From Nostoc sp. CCCryo 231-06 (GTDB lineage Bacteria > Cyanobacteriota > Cyanobacteriia > Cyanobacteriales > Nostocaceae): a DNA stretch of 38,857 nt. This document shows positions 25,995 through 33,772 of this stretch, piece by piece. The stretch's first letter is position 1; the number at the start of each line of letters is the position of its first letter. The translations under genes were made by a program, and so were the position numbers. The stretch covers positions 1-38,857 of the forward strand of contig JAHCSU010000469.1 of assembly GCA_023522315.1 (NCBI GenBank). Reading direction: 5' to 3'. The notes beneath the pieces were generated by a model that saw only the letters and a list, made by a program, of their open reading frames with translations, was not told where the DNA came from and did not search any database.

Positions 25995-27314
25995 TTAGTT
26001 ATTGACTACTTGACCATAGAGGTCGTATGTATCAGCGTGGTGAATCGCTATTGGCACGATGGTTCCTAACTTTGCCTGGCCTTTGACATACACCAGACCA
26101 TCAACCTCTGGGGAAAATCTACCTGAACGACCGATTAATTCACCACTTTCAGGATTTTCTTGCTCAATCAGGACATCGACGATTTTGCCTACTTCCTGTT
26201 GATTTTTCTTTTGAGAAATCGGTTGCTGGAGTTCCATCAGTTGGTATCGGCGATCGTCCATCACCTCTTGGGGCAACTGATTTGGTAGCTTATAAGCTGG
26301 GGTTCCTTCCTCAGAGGAAAAGGTGAAGACGCCAACATGATCGAATTCATGCCGCTCGACGAACTCTAGTAGATGCTCAAAATGCTCGTTTGTTTCTCCT
26401 GGGAAACCAACAATAAATGTTGTCCGCAGTACGGCTGTTGGTAGCGCCGTTTTGATGCGATCTATAATTCCATCATTTACCTGTCCTTGCCAAGGACGGT
26501 TCATGGCGCGGAGAATTTCTGGATGAGAATGTTGCAAGGGCAAATCCAGATAAGGCAAAACGTTTGGTGTTTCTTGAATCGCCGCGATCACATCTGGGGT
26601 CAGTCCCGTGGGATAAGCGTAGTGCATTCTAATCCACGGTATATCTACTTTCCCCAAGGCGCGAAGTAATTCGGCTAATTTTGGCTTACCGTAAATATCC
26701 AAACCGTAATTAGTGGTGATTTGGGAAATTAGAATAATTTCCTTTACCCCTTGAGTAACTAACTGCTCCGCTTCGGCGACTATAGATTCAATAGTACGCG
26801 ATCGCTGGTTCCCTCGAAGATGAGGAATGATACAAAATGCACAACGATAATCACATCCTTCCGCAACCCGCAGGTAAGCTACGCCCTCGGTTGTAGTGCG
26901 ATAGCGCGGTGTAGTTTCGTCGGCGATGTAGGTTGGTTCGATACTAACCTGTTTAACCCGTTCGCCTTGTTCTACACGCTCAATTACATTTACAATTTTG
27001 TGATAATCGCCTGTACCAACCACTGCTACTGCTTCCGGCAACTCTTCCAAAAGTTGTTCTTGGAAATGTTGCGCCATACAGCCAGTGATTACGATTTTTT
27101 TGTTTGCCTCTGCCAGTTCTACCAAAGTTCTGACAGATTCTTGCCGGGCTGCTTCAATAAAACTACAAGTATTAACAATAACGTAATCGGCTAACTCTTC
27201 ATTTGTATCTACACCGTAGCCTGCTTCTACGAGCATTCCCAGCATGTGTTCTGTATCAATTCGGTTTTTCTCGCAGCCCAGGTGAGAAATGGCAATTGTT
27301 GGCTTGTCACCCAT
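25995..27314 (-). CDS. rimO: Ribosomal protein uS12 methylthiotransferase RimO
   Basis: This 439-residue radical-SAM methylthiotransferase modifies the conserved aspartate of ribosomal protein S12. The N-terminal MTTase domain has three cluster ligands: C14 (LGCEKNRID), C50 (NTCSF) and C79 (GCMAQ). The radical-SAM motif CxxxCxxC is C154, C158 and C161 ([13 protein letters not shown]). A TRAM-like domain ([19 protein letters not shown]) closes the protein. [15 protein letters not shown] distinguishes RimO from MiaB. It is upstream of the CrhR-like helicase gene on the same strand and probably forms an operon with it. Confidence 0.95.
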   Translation of the reverse strand: MGDKPTIAISHLGCEKNRIDTEHMLGMLVEAGYGVDTNEELADYVIVNTCSFIEAARQESVRTLVELAEANKKIVITGCMAQHFQEQLLEELPEAVAVVGTGDYHKIVNVIERVEQGERVKQVSIEPTYIADETTPRYRTTTEGVAYLRVAEGCDYRCAFCIIPHLRGNQRSRTIESIVAEAEQLVTQGVKEIILISQITTNYGLDIYGKPKLAELLRALGKVDIPWIRMHYAYPTGLTPDVIAAIQETPNVLPYLDLPLQHSHPEILRAMNRPWQGQVNDGIIDRIKTALPTAVLRTTFIVGFPGETNEHFEHLLEFVERHEFDHVGVFTFSSEEGTPAYKLPNQLPQEVMDDRRYQLMELQQPISQKKNQQEVGKIVDVLIEQENPESGELIGRSGRFSPEVDGLVYVKGQAKLGTIVPIAIHHADTYDLYGQVVNN

Positions 27315-27987
27315 ATTTTGAAAAAATCTTCATTTTTTTTTCTTCCTGTAATCAAACATTCTGTCGCAAAATTCAGCTTTTTTGCTATCAGCATCCTCAT
27401 GAAAACAGCGCAGTGGCAAATATCCACTGTCAATAACTGTTAGTGTCATAACCCTATTAATAAATAAAAATAGAGGTCATGTTATGATATTCCTATCAAT
27501 CTGTTCCCCAGGGTAAATTGAAGTGTCTTTGGGTACATTTGACACTTGTAATCTTTTTTAACAATTCGCCTATTGGTATTTTACATTACCACAGCGTGTG
27601 CATTGTTAATCTACCCATCGGGAAGCCGCCCAAAGGGCTTGTTGTGAGAAGTCGCTACCCTCCGGGAAATCGACGAAAGCGACTACGCTTGATAAAGCAG
27701 TAATGCTAGCCTGGCGATTGGCAAGTCCTACGACTGGGCGCGGACAAGACGCCTAAACCACGGAAAGCTGCCTTGCGTCTAGTGAGTGGCAAACTCCTCT
27801 TGTAGCCAAGTTTTATCTTAACATATCTTATGGGAGGTTGGAGGCCAATTTCCATCTGAGGAAGGAGGCAATAAACCGACTATCATAAAACACATTTGAC
27901 TAGTTAATGAAAAGTCAAGAGTCAAGGGTCATACAGTCAATAGTCAAAAAATTCTAGACTCTGGACTCCGCGAGGCGGATTAAAGAC
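27315..27987. other. 673-base spacer between rimO and btpA with structured repeats
   Basis: This is a divergent spacer, so promoters for rimO (minus) and btpA (plus) should lie here. It contains a hairpin AGTCGCT/AGCGACT (27650-27656 with 27678-27684) next to GCCCAAAGGGC. A second weak stem AGACGC/GCGTCT (27747-27752 with 27775-27780) follows. Purine-rich GGGAGGTTGGAGG is at about 27831, then agtcaagagtcaagggtc filler (27905-27950). The block 27700-27870 is less AT-rich than ordinary spacer and could be a small RNA, but I cannot match it to a known family. Confidence 0.4.
27624..27690. repeat. Nested inverted repeats
   Basis: GCCCAAAGGGC (a 4-bp stem with AAA loop) is followed by the longer pair AGTCGCT (27650-27656) and AGCGACT (27678-27684), which encloses ccctccggga. 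The style (gggaagccgcccaaagggct, tcgctaccctccgggaa) is that of dispersed palindromic repeats in filamentous cyanobacteria. Confidence 0.55.
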
Positions 27988-28836
27988 GTGGACTTATATC
28001 AATTATTTAAAACTCGCTCACCGATTATTGGCGTGGTTCACCTGCTACCACTACCTACTTCGCCCCGTTGGGGAGGTAGCCTCAAAGCGGTGATTGACCG
28101 AGCCGAGCAAGAAGCCGCCGCCCTGGCAAGTGGAGGGGTTGACGGGCTGATTGTGGAGAATTTTTTCGACGCGCCGTTTACCAAAAACCAAGTCGATCCA
28201 GTGGTTGTGAGTGCCATGACCATTGTGGTGCAGCGAATACAAAATTTGGTGACTTTGCCTATAGGGTTAAATGTTTTGCGAAACGATGGCAAAAGTGCAA
28301 TGGCGATCGCTAGCTGTGTGCAGGCACAATTCATCCGCGTCAACGTTCTCACAGGAGTGATGGCAACCGATCAGGGATTAATTGAGGGAGAAGCCTATCA
28401 ATTACTCCGCTATCGACGGGAGTTGGGTTGTGATGTTAAAATCCTGGCCGATGTGTTGGTGAAACACGCCCGCCCTTTGAGTTCTCCAAATCTCACAGTC
28501 GCCGTGAAAGACACCATTGAAAGGGGTTTAGCAGACGGAGTGATTTTATCTGGTTGGGCTACTGGTAGCCCACCTAACTTAGAAGATTTGGAACTAGCTT
28601 GCGGTGCAGCAGCTGGTACGCCAGTGTTCATCGGTAGTGGGGCGAATTGGGAAAATATTGATACTTTGATGCAAGCAGCAGATGGTGTCATAGTTTCCAG
28701 TTCCCTGAAACGCCACGGACGTATAGAGCAACCAATTGACCCAATTCGCGTCAGTCAATTTGTCGAAGCTGCGCGTCGCAATTGGAACTGTAAAAGTGAA
28801 AGTAAGCCTGTAGGACAAGTAAAGTTACATTCTTAG
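27988..28836 (+). CDS. btpA: Photosystem I biogenesis protein BtpA
   Basis: This 282-residue BtpA-family protein has a predicted TIM-barrel-like fold. The N-terminal signature is IIGVVHLLPLPTSPRWGG (about 13-30), followed by GVDGLIVENFFDAPF, LGCDVKILADVLVKHARP and a C-terminal phosphate-site-like GTPVFIGSGANWENI. In Synechocystis, BtpA is a peripheral thylakoid protein needed for stable photosystem I, especially at low temperature. Its biochemical activity is unknown. The start is GTG, with a weak purine-rich site upstream. It is a single gene on the plus strand, separated from the next by 138 bases of filler. Confidence 0.93.
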   Translation: MDLYQLFKTRSPIIGVVHLLPLPTSPRWGGSLKAVIDRAEQEAAALASGGVDGLIVENFFDAPFTKNQVDPVVVSAMTIVVQRIQNLVTLPIGLNVLRNDGKSAMAIASCVQAQFIRVNVLTGVMATDQGLIEGEAYQLLRYRRELGCDVKILADVLVKHARPLSSPNLTVAVKDTIERGLADGVILSGWATGSPPNLEDLELACGAAAGTPVFIGSGANWENIDTLMQAADGVIVSSSLKRHGRIEQPIDPIRVSQFVEAARRNWNCKSESKPVGQVKLHS

Positions 28837-28879
28837 AAAGTACGGAAAGAGAGAGACGCGATTAATCGCGTCTGTACAG

Positions 28880-28972
28880 GAGTTATGAGTTTTAAATTAA
28901 TTGTTCCTAATTCCTTATTCTTAACTCCTCACTCTTAACTCCTAACTTTTAACATTCCCCATTCCCCAATAT
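28880..28972. repeat. Low-complexity repeat filler
   Basis: Quasi-tandem pieces (ttcctaattccttattctta, actcctcactcttaactcct, cattccccattccccaat) fill the gap between btpA and the VKOR-type gene. Equivalent filler appears in the other spacers. No promoter can be defined inside it. Confidence 0.6.
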
Positions 28973-28974
28973 TT

Positions 28975-29958
28975 ATGATTCGCCGTCGTTCTACTCCTTG
29001 GATTCATAAATGGTCACGTCCATTGATTGCTGCGATCGCTGGATGTGGTGCCCTGATAACTGGTTATCTGACCATAGAAAAGTTAACAGGAGGCAGTGCA
29101 GCTTGTGTGGCACAGGCTGGTGTCAAGGGCTGTAATGATGTACTTTCCAGCCCTTGGGCAACGGTTTTTGGCCAGCCATTAGCTTTGTTCGGGTTTTTGG
29201 CATACATCAGTATGGTGATATTTGCTTTGGCTCCCTTGGTATTTAACTCAGGGGAAAAGAATAGCCGCAAACAATTAGAAAATTGGACGTGGTTGCTGCT
29301 GCTAGCGGGTGCGATCGCTATGTCTGTTTTTAGCGGCTACTTAATGTATGTGCTAGCATCTCAAATCAAAGCTATTTGTCCTTACTGTATCGGTTCAGCT
29401 TTGTTCTCTGTGAGCCTTTTGGTACTGACGATTATCGGTCGGACTTGGGAGGATATAGGACAAATCTTCTTTACCGCCATTATTGTAGGAATGGTGACGC
29501 TGATTGGCACTTTAGGCGTTTATGCTGGCGTGAATCAATCAGATGTTACACCTGTAACTCCAGGACAACCCGCGAAAATTACCTTTACCCCTAAAGGAGA
29601 AGCTAACCCAGCGTTCGGTTGGGAAATTACCACTACTTCTGGTGAGGCAGAAATAGCCTTAGCACAACATCTGGCGAAGGTAGGCGCAAAGGAATACAGT
29701 GCTTACTGGTGTCCTCACTGCCATGAACAAAAGCTGCTTTTTGGTAAAGAAGCCGAAGAAATAATCAACAATGATGTTAAGGTAGAATGCGCTCCCGATG
29801 GACTTAAAGCTCAACCAGAACTGTGTAAAGCCGCAAAAATTGAAGGCTTCCCCACTTGGATTATCAATGGTAAAAGCTATAGCGGAGTCCAAAATTTAGA
29901 GGAACTAGCGAAAGTTTCTGGTTACACGGGCCCTCGGAATTTCAAGTATTTCAGGTAA
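28975..29958 (+). CDS. VKOR-thioredoxin fusion, thiol-disulfide oxidoreductase
   Basis: This 327-residue protein joins a vitamin K epoxide reductase-type membrane domain to a C-terminal thioredoxin-like domain. The VKOR part has about five membrane helices, with loop cysteines C44 and C53 and the active CPYC motif (C135, C138) that passes electrons to quinone. The periplasmic/lumenal Trx-like domain has WCPHC (C246, C249) and another Cys pair (C272, C284), plus the cis-Pro segment GFPTW. Homologous fusions in cyanobacteria and chloroplasts (LTO1) form disulfides in exported and lumenal proteins, supporting photosystem assembly. A clear terminator follows. Confidence 0.93.
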   Translation: MIRRRSTPWIHKWSRPLIAAIAGCGALITGYLTIEKLTGGSAACVAQAGVKGCNDVLSSPWATVFGQPLALFGFLAYISMVIFALAPLVFNSGEKNSRKQLENWTWLLLLAGAIAMSVFSGYLMYVLASQIKAICPYCIGSALFSVSLLVLTIIGRTWEDIGQIFFTAIIVGMVTLIGTLGVYAGVNQSDVTPVTPGQPAKITFTPKGEANPAFGWEITTTSGEAEIALAQHLAKVGAKEYSAYWCPHCHEQKLLFGKEAEEIINNDVKVECAPDGLKAQPELCKAAKIEGFPTWIINGKSYSGVQNLEELAKVSGYTGPRNFKYFR

Positions 29959-29989
29959 TCGACCTAGCGCTACGGTGTAGTTCACACCC

Positions 29990-30045
29990 AGTCAACTGGA
30001 TGAATACAGCAAAGTCTGTTTCCAGTTGGCTTTTTTGTTTTTGGT
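29990..30045 (+). terminator. Rho-independent terminator after the VKOR-type gene
   Basis: An 11-base stem pairs agtcaactgga (29990-30000) with tccagttggct (30021-30031), with one G-U pair and a 20-base loop. It is followed by a T-rich run (ttttttgttttt). It lies about 30 bases after the stop codon and is the clearest intrinsic terminator in the window. Confidence 0.75.
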
Positions 30046-30294
30046 AATAGATAATAGGTGTTGTCCAATATCCAATTACTAATTTTCCTACGCTTTTATC
30101 CGCAAGCACCTTAAGCTTAAGGAAACAAAATAAGTATATTTCTGACCTTGAAATGTATAATTTTATAAAGATATCGGGGACAACCTTACTAAATTGAAAA
30201 ACTCTTAGAAACTCTATTTAGCTCCTCTTTGAACTATGTTAATCCGATAGTTAATAGCTATAGCAAATAGAGAATATTTCTCCCCAGTAGTGTA
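30046..30294. other. Upstream region of the diguanylate cyclase gene
   Basis: Together with the terminator this makes a gene-free stretch of about 336 bases. It is AT-rich (ttgaaatgtataattttata at about 30150) and should hold the promoter of the GGDEF gene. TATAAT-like boxes are visible, but no -35 element is convincing, and no operator or riboswitch is recognised. Confidence 0.35.
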
Positions 30295-32502
30295 ATGGGA
30301 ATGAATCAGCAGCTAGGCAAGCATTTTGTGAAGTTAATCTTTGGACTGAAACAATCGCTTGGTCGAGGACACAGAGAATTGATTACTGCCGCCAGCATTG
30401 CAGTCTGCGTCCTGGTTTTGCACTCCATCGGCTTATTACAATCTTTGGAGTTGGCAGCTTTGGATCAATTTTTTCGCTTACGTCCAAATGAACCGCCAGA
30501 ACAGCGTATTACCATCGTAGTGATTGATGAAGCATATTTAAATGAAGTAGGTTTGTGGCCGATTCCAGATACAAAGATTGCCCAATTGTTGGAAAAATTA
30601 AATGTCCACAAACCCCGTGCTATTGGCTTAGATATTTATAGAAATTTGCCAGTAGAGCCTGGTAATAAAGAACTGCGTAAAGCTTATAAGTCAATGCCCA
30701 ACTTGATTGGTATTAAACTACTAACAAGTGACAAAAACCTTAATGTTTTACCTCCACTAGAGCTAGATCAGCAGGATCAAGTAGGCTTTAACAACGTGCT
30801 ATATGATCTTGATGGTAAAGTACGTCGCAGCTTGTTATATTGGCACGTTAATAATCAGGTACACGAAAGTTTTGCTCTGAAGTTGGCTTTATTGTATTTA
30901 AATTCAAAAAATATTACTCCCACCAAAGCAAAAAACAACCCTGAGTATTTGCAATTGGGTAAGGCAGTATTTACTCGTTTTCAGGCTAATGATGGTGCCT
31001 ATGTGGGAGCTGATGATAAAGGCTACCAAATTTTGTCCAATTTTCCCAAACCCAAATGTCAAAGTTCATCTAGAGAATCTTGTAGTTTTCGCCAGGTATC
31101 GATGAAAGATGTACTAGCAGATAAAGTCGGAGAAAACTTCATCAAAGATCGGATTATACTTATTGGTTCCACTGCACCTAGTCTCAATGATTTTGTATTC
31201 ATTCCCTACTCCAGCAGTCTAATGGGTACCGCAAAGCCTGTACCTGGTATTCAACTACAAGCTTATTTTATTAGTGAGTTAATCTCAGCTGCTCTCCAAG
31301 GACGAACATTACTCAAGGTCTGGCCTGACTTATTGGAAGACTTGTGGATTTTTATTTGGTCTTATCTGGGAACTGTAACGACATGGCGGATAAGAGACGC
31401 AACTAAGAACCTTTTTAGCATCCTAGTTTGTTGCTTGGTATTGACCCTGAGTGCGTACCTTGCTTTCTTGTACGGTTGGTGGATACCGCTAATTCCCTCA
31501 CTGTTAAGCTTTGGCAGTTCAGCTATTTGGATGACTAGTCATATTGCTCATATCCAGGAAGAATGGAAACGTTCTAAAGAATTTTTGCATCACGTAATCA
31601 ACACGATTCCCGATCCAATTTTTGTGAAAAATGAACAACATCAGTGGATTGTTTTAAATGAAGCGTATTGTCGATTTATCGGTCATCCGAATAAGTTGTT
31701 AATTGAAAAGTCAGATTATGACTTTTTTCCTAAACATGAAGCCGATGTGTTTCGACAACAGGATGATCTTGTGTTCAGGACTCAAAAACCCCAGGAACAT
31801 GAAGAAGAATTTACCAATGCAGATGGTCAGACTCATCAAATTGCCACTAAGCGATCGCTCCATAAAGACTCAGCTGGCAATTTCTTTTTAGTTGGAGTAA
31901 TCCGAGATATTACTCAGCGCAAGCTCATGGAAGAACAGCTAAAACGTACTGCTGCTGAACTATTGTGCTCTAACAAGGAACTAAAACTCAAAGAAGACCA
32001 CTTGCGTCACTTAGCGTATCACGACCCGCTCACAGGTCTATCTAATCGCAAATTTTTTGCCGAACAACTTTGCGAATCGTTACATTGGGCGCAACACAAT
32101 AACTTGTTGCTGGGGGTGCTGTTTATTGATTTAGATGGCTTTAAGCAAATCAATGATACTCTGGGGCACGAGGCGGGCGATCGCTTGTTAACAACTATCG
32201 CGGGGCGACTCAGCAACTCTTTACGCTCTAGTGATACAGTTTCTCGTTTGGGTGGCGATGAATTTACTGTGATTTTGCGGGCAATTCCTAATGTTCAAAT
32301 AGCTGCCAAAATCGCCGCACAGATTTTAACCAGTATTAGCAAGCCAGTTGTCTTGGACGGCTATGCAATCCGAGTCTCTGCCAGTATTGGTATTAGTGTT
32401 TATCCATACAACAGTCAAGATAGTGAAACTTTAATGAAACAAGCAGATGCAGCAATGTATCGTGCCAAGCACCAAGGTAAAAATCGCTACGAATTTGCTT
32501 AA
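30295..32502 (+). CDS. CHASE2-PAS-GGDEF diguanylate cyclase
   Basis: This 735-residue membrane signalling protein has a first transmembrane helix at about 29-50, then an extracytoplasmic CHASE2 sensor domain (VVIDEAYLNEVGLWPIPD through LIGSTAPSLNDFVF). Three further hydrophobic helices (about 345-415) are followed by a PAS domain (about 427-545: VINTIPDPIFVKNEQHQW, GVIRDITQRK). The GGDEF domain is at the end, with intact GGDEF at 653-657 and the inhibitory RxxD site (RSSD, 644-647) exactly five residues before it. It should make cyclic di-GMP in response to an unknown external and/or internal signal, with product feedback. No EAL domain is present. A second in-frame ATG lies two codons on. 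Confidence 0.95.
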   Translation: MGMNQQLGKHFVKLIFGLKQSLGRGHRELITAASIAVCVLVLHSIGLLQSLELAALDQFFRLRPNEPPEQRITIVVIDEAYLNEVGLWPIPDTKIAQLLEKLNVHKPRAIGLDIYRNLPVEPGNKELRKAYKSMPNLIGIKLLTSDKNLNVLPPLELDQQDQVGFNNVLYDLDGKVRRSLLYWHVNNQVHESFALKLALLYLNSKNITPTKAKNNPEYLQLGKAVFTRFQANDGAYVGADDKGYQILSNFPKPKCQSSSRESCSFRQVSMKDVLADKVGENFIKDRIILIGSTAPSLNDFVFIPYSSSLMGTAKPVPGIQLQAYFISELISAALQGRTLLKVWPDLLEDLWIFIWSYLGTVTTWRIRDATKNLFSILVCCLVLTLSAYLAFLYGWWIPLIPSLLSFGSSAIWMTSHIAHIQEEWKRSKEFLHHVINTIPDPIFVKNEQHQWIVLNEAYCRFIGHPNKLLIEKSDYDFFPKHEADVFRQQDDLVFRTQKPQEHEEEFTNADGQTHQIATKRSLHKDSAGNFFLVGVIRDITQRKLMEEQLKRTAAELLCSNKELKLKEDHLRHLAYHDPLTGLSNRKFFAEQLCESLHWAQHNNLLLGVLFIDLDGFKQINDTLGHEAGDRLLTTIAGRLSNSLRSSDTVSRLGGDEFTVILRAIPNVQIAAKIAAQILTSISKPVVLDGYAIRVSASIGISVYPYNSQDSETLMKQADAAMYRAKHQGKNRYEFA

Positions 32503-33324
32503 TTAGTCAATAGTCAAGTCTCCAGCTTTTTTTCGTTTTAGTCACAATTTTTACCTTGAAATTAGGAATGACGGCTGGAGATACGTCAGCCCCTTCTCTG
32601 CGAGACGCTACGCGTAGCTTGCTTCCCCGGAGGGGTACGAGGAAGTCAAAAGTCAAAAACACTATCTTGAAAAAGTATGGCGTATATCCTACAAAGTAGT
32701 TTTTTAGGCAAAACAGTGGACTGGTAAGGCTTTTTTAGCTGAAGACGAAACTTAAGAACATAAGTGATAAAGGTATTAGTCATCAGAGGTAACTAGCAAA
32801 CTAATTAATTTTGTAATAATATTTACAGAATTAAAATATACCTGTACTTAGTGAGATTATTACGCTGTTTCATAGTTCATAGTTTTAAAAATCCTCATCT
32901 TATAGTAATTGCGTTACTGTAGCTTTATATATCTTTACGATAATTAAATTTTAAATATACATTCTAACTAAGTATTACTTAATGTTTTTCTGAATTCTTA
33001 GCTAGTAAGCATAGTGTTTATATTTAGAAGTATTAAGATATTATTAATAAATAGTGGTTTAAACAAAATGCTTACAGCAATTTATCAAAATATCTAACTT
33101 TTGACTGATGTAAAAATAGCATATTAAGAATATCACTTAAGTAGATAAAGCATTTAATAACAACAAATAAAGCTTAATTTACAAGCGTTTCCCATAATTA
33201 CTTGTACACCACCAGTAATAATTTAATTAATTTAATAAAGTGATTTTTTCACAACAGGCAGTAAATATACGGGAATAAATAAAAAACGTTTTTAAATTAA
33301 AAAGTAGTAAATTTACTGAAAGCC
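32503..33324. other. 822-base gene-free, AT-rich spacer
   Basis: This is the longest gene-free stretch of the window. The first 150 bases contain a complementary pair ctccagc/gctggag and a repeat unit (32593-32614). From about 32680 to 33320 the sequence is strongly AT-rich (attaataaatagtggtttaa, aatttaattaatttaataaa) without a reading frame of any length or a clear hairpin. It probably carries the promoter and a long leader for the small secreted protein. I see no RNA gene. Confidence 0.45.
32593..32640. repeat. Interspersed repeat, inverted copy of the get3d-chlG unit
   Basis: The 22 bases at 32593-32614 (cttctctgcgagacgctacg and cg) are the exact reverse complement of 14286-14307. They continue into tagcttgcttccccggaggg, a further palindromic piece (ccccggagggg). 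This is a member of a dispersed repeat family. Confidence 0.8.
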
Positions 33325-33561
33325 ATGAAGACTAACTCAGGAATAAAAAAGTTTATAATATTATGTATAGGTGCTTACATCCTAGTACCGAAAATTGCAG
33401 CTTGTACAGGGATGTTCAGTACTGTAAGCGCTAATGCTTTTGGCACTACTAGCAGTAACACCTTAATTGCCCGCAAAGTCAATTCTGAAAATTTAAAAGA
33501 CACGTATATCCCACCAAATTATGGTGGCCCCGACAGTCAGCATGGTAGTGGCACCCGCTAA
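33325..33561 (+). CDS. Small secreted protein, function unknown
   Basis: This 78-residue protein has a basic N-terminus, a hydrophobic signal sequence (about 9-27, IKKFIILCIGAYILVPKIAA) and a polar remainder, so it is probably exported. The C-terminus YIPPNYGGPDSQHGSGTR resembles the PP...GxP...G(S/G)xR segment seen near the N-terminus of DUF928 and other small cyanobacterial exported proteins. The cysteine in AACTG could be a lipobox-like site but the context is poor. It stands alone after a long AT-rich region. A real gene is likely; its role is unknown. Confidence 0.6.
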   Translation: MKTNSGIKKFIILCIGAYILVPKIAACTGMFSTVSANAFGTTSSNTLIARKVNSENLKDTYIPPNYGGPDSQHGSGTR

Positions 33562-33772
33562 TAAGAATTTAAGAATTTTGGATTTAGATTGACCCCATAC
33601 CTGAGCCATTGTCATTAACTTATAGGCTAAGAGCTACTTTCCACTCAAGTGAACTGAATTTCCCCTCTCAACAGCTAGTGATAATGACTTAAGAGCGTCA
33701 CACCTCCAAGCGCTGCGGCTACAGGAAACGGGATTAAAAGCCTTTGTTAGAAGCCTGTTCGGGAAACTTTAA

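Noticed and set aside
26820-27194. 124-codon plus-strand frame
   Set aside because: It is antisense to the radical-SAM region of rimO and has no recognisable domain.
27747-27780. Known small RNA (Yfr1, 6S, SRP or RNase P RNA) in the rimO-btpA spacer
   Set aside because: None of the conserved core sequences of these RNAs that I know are present; only a short 6-bp stem is seen.
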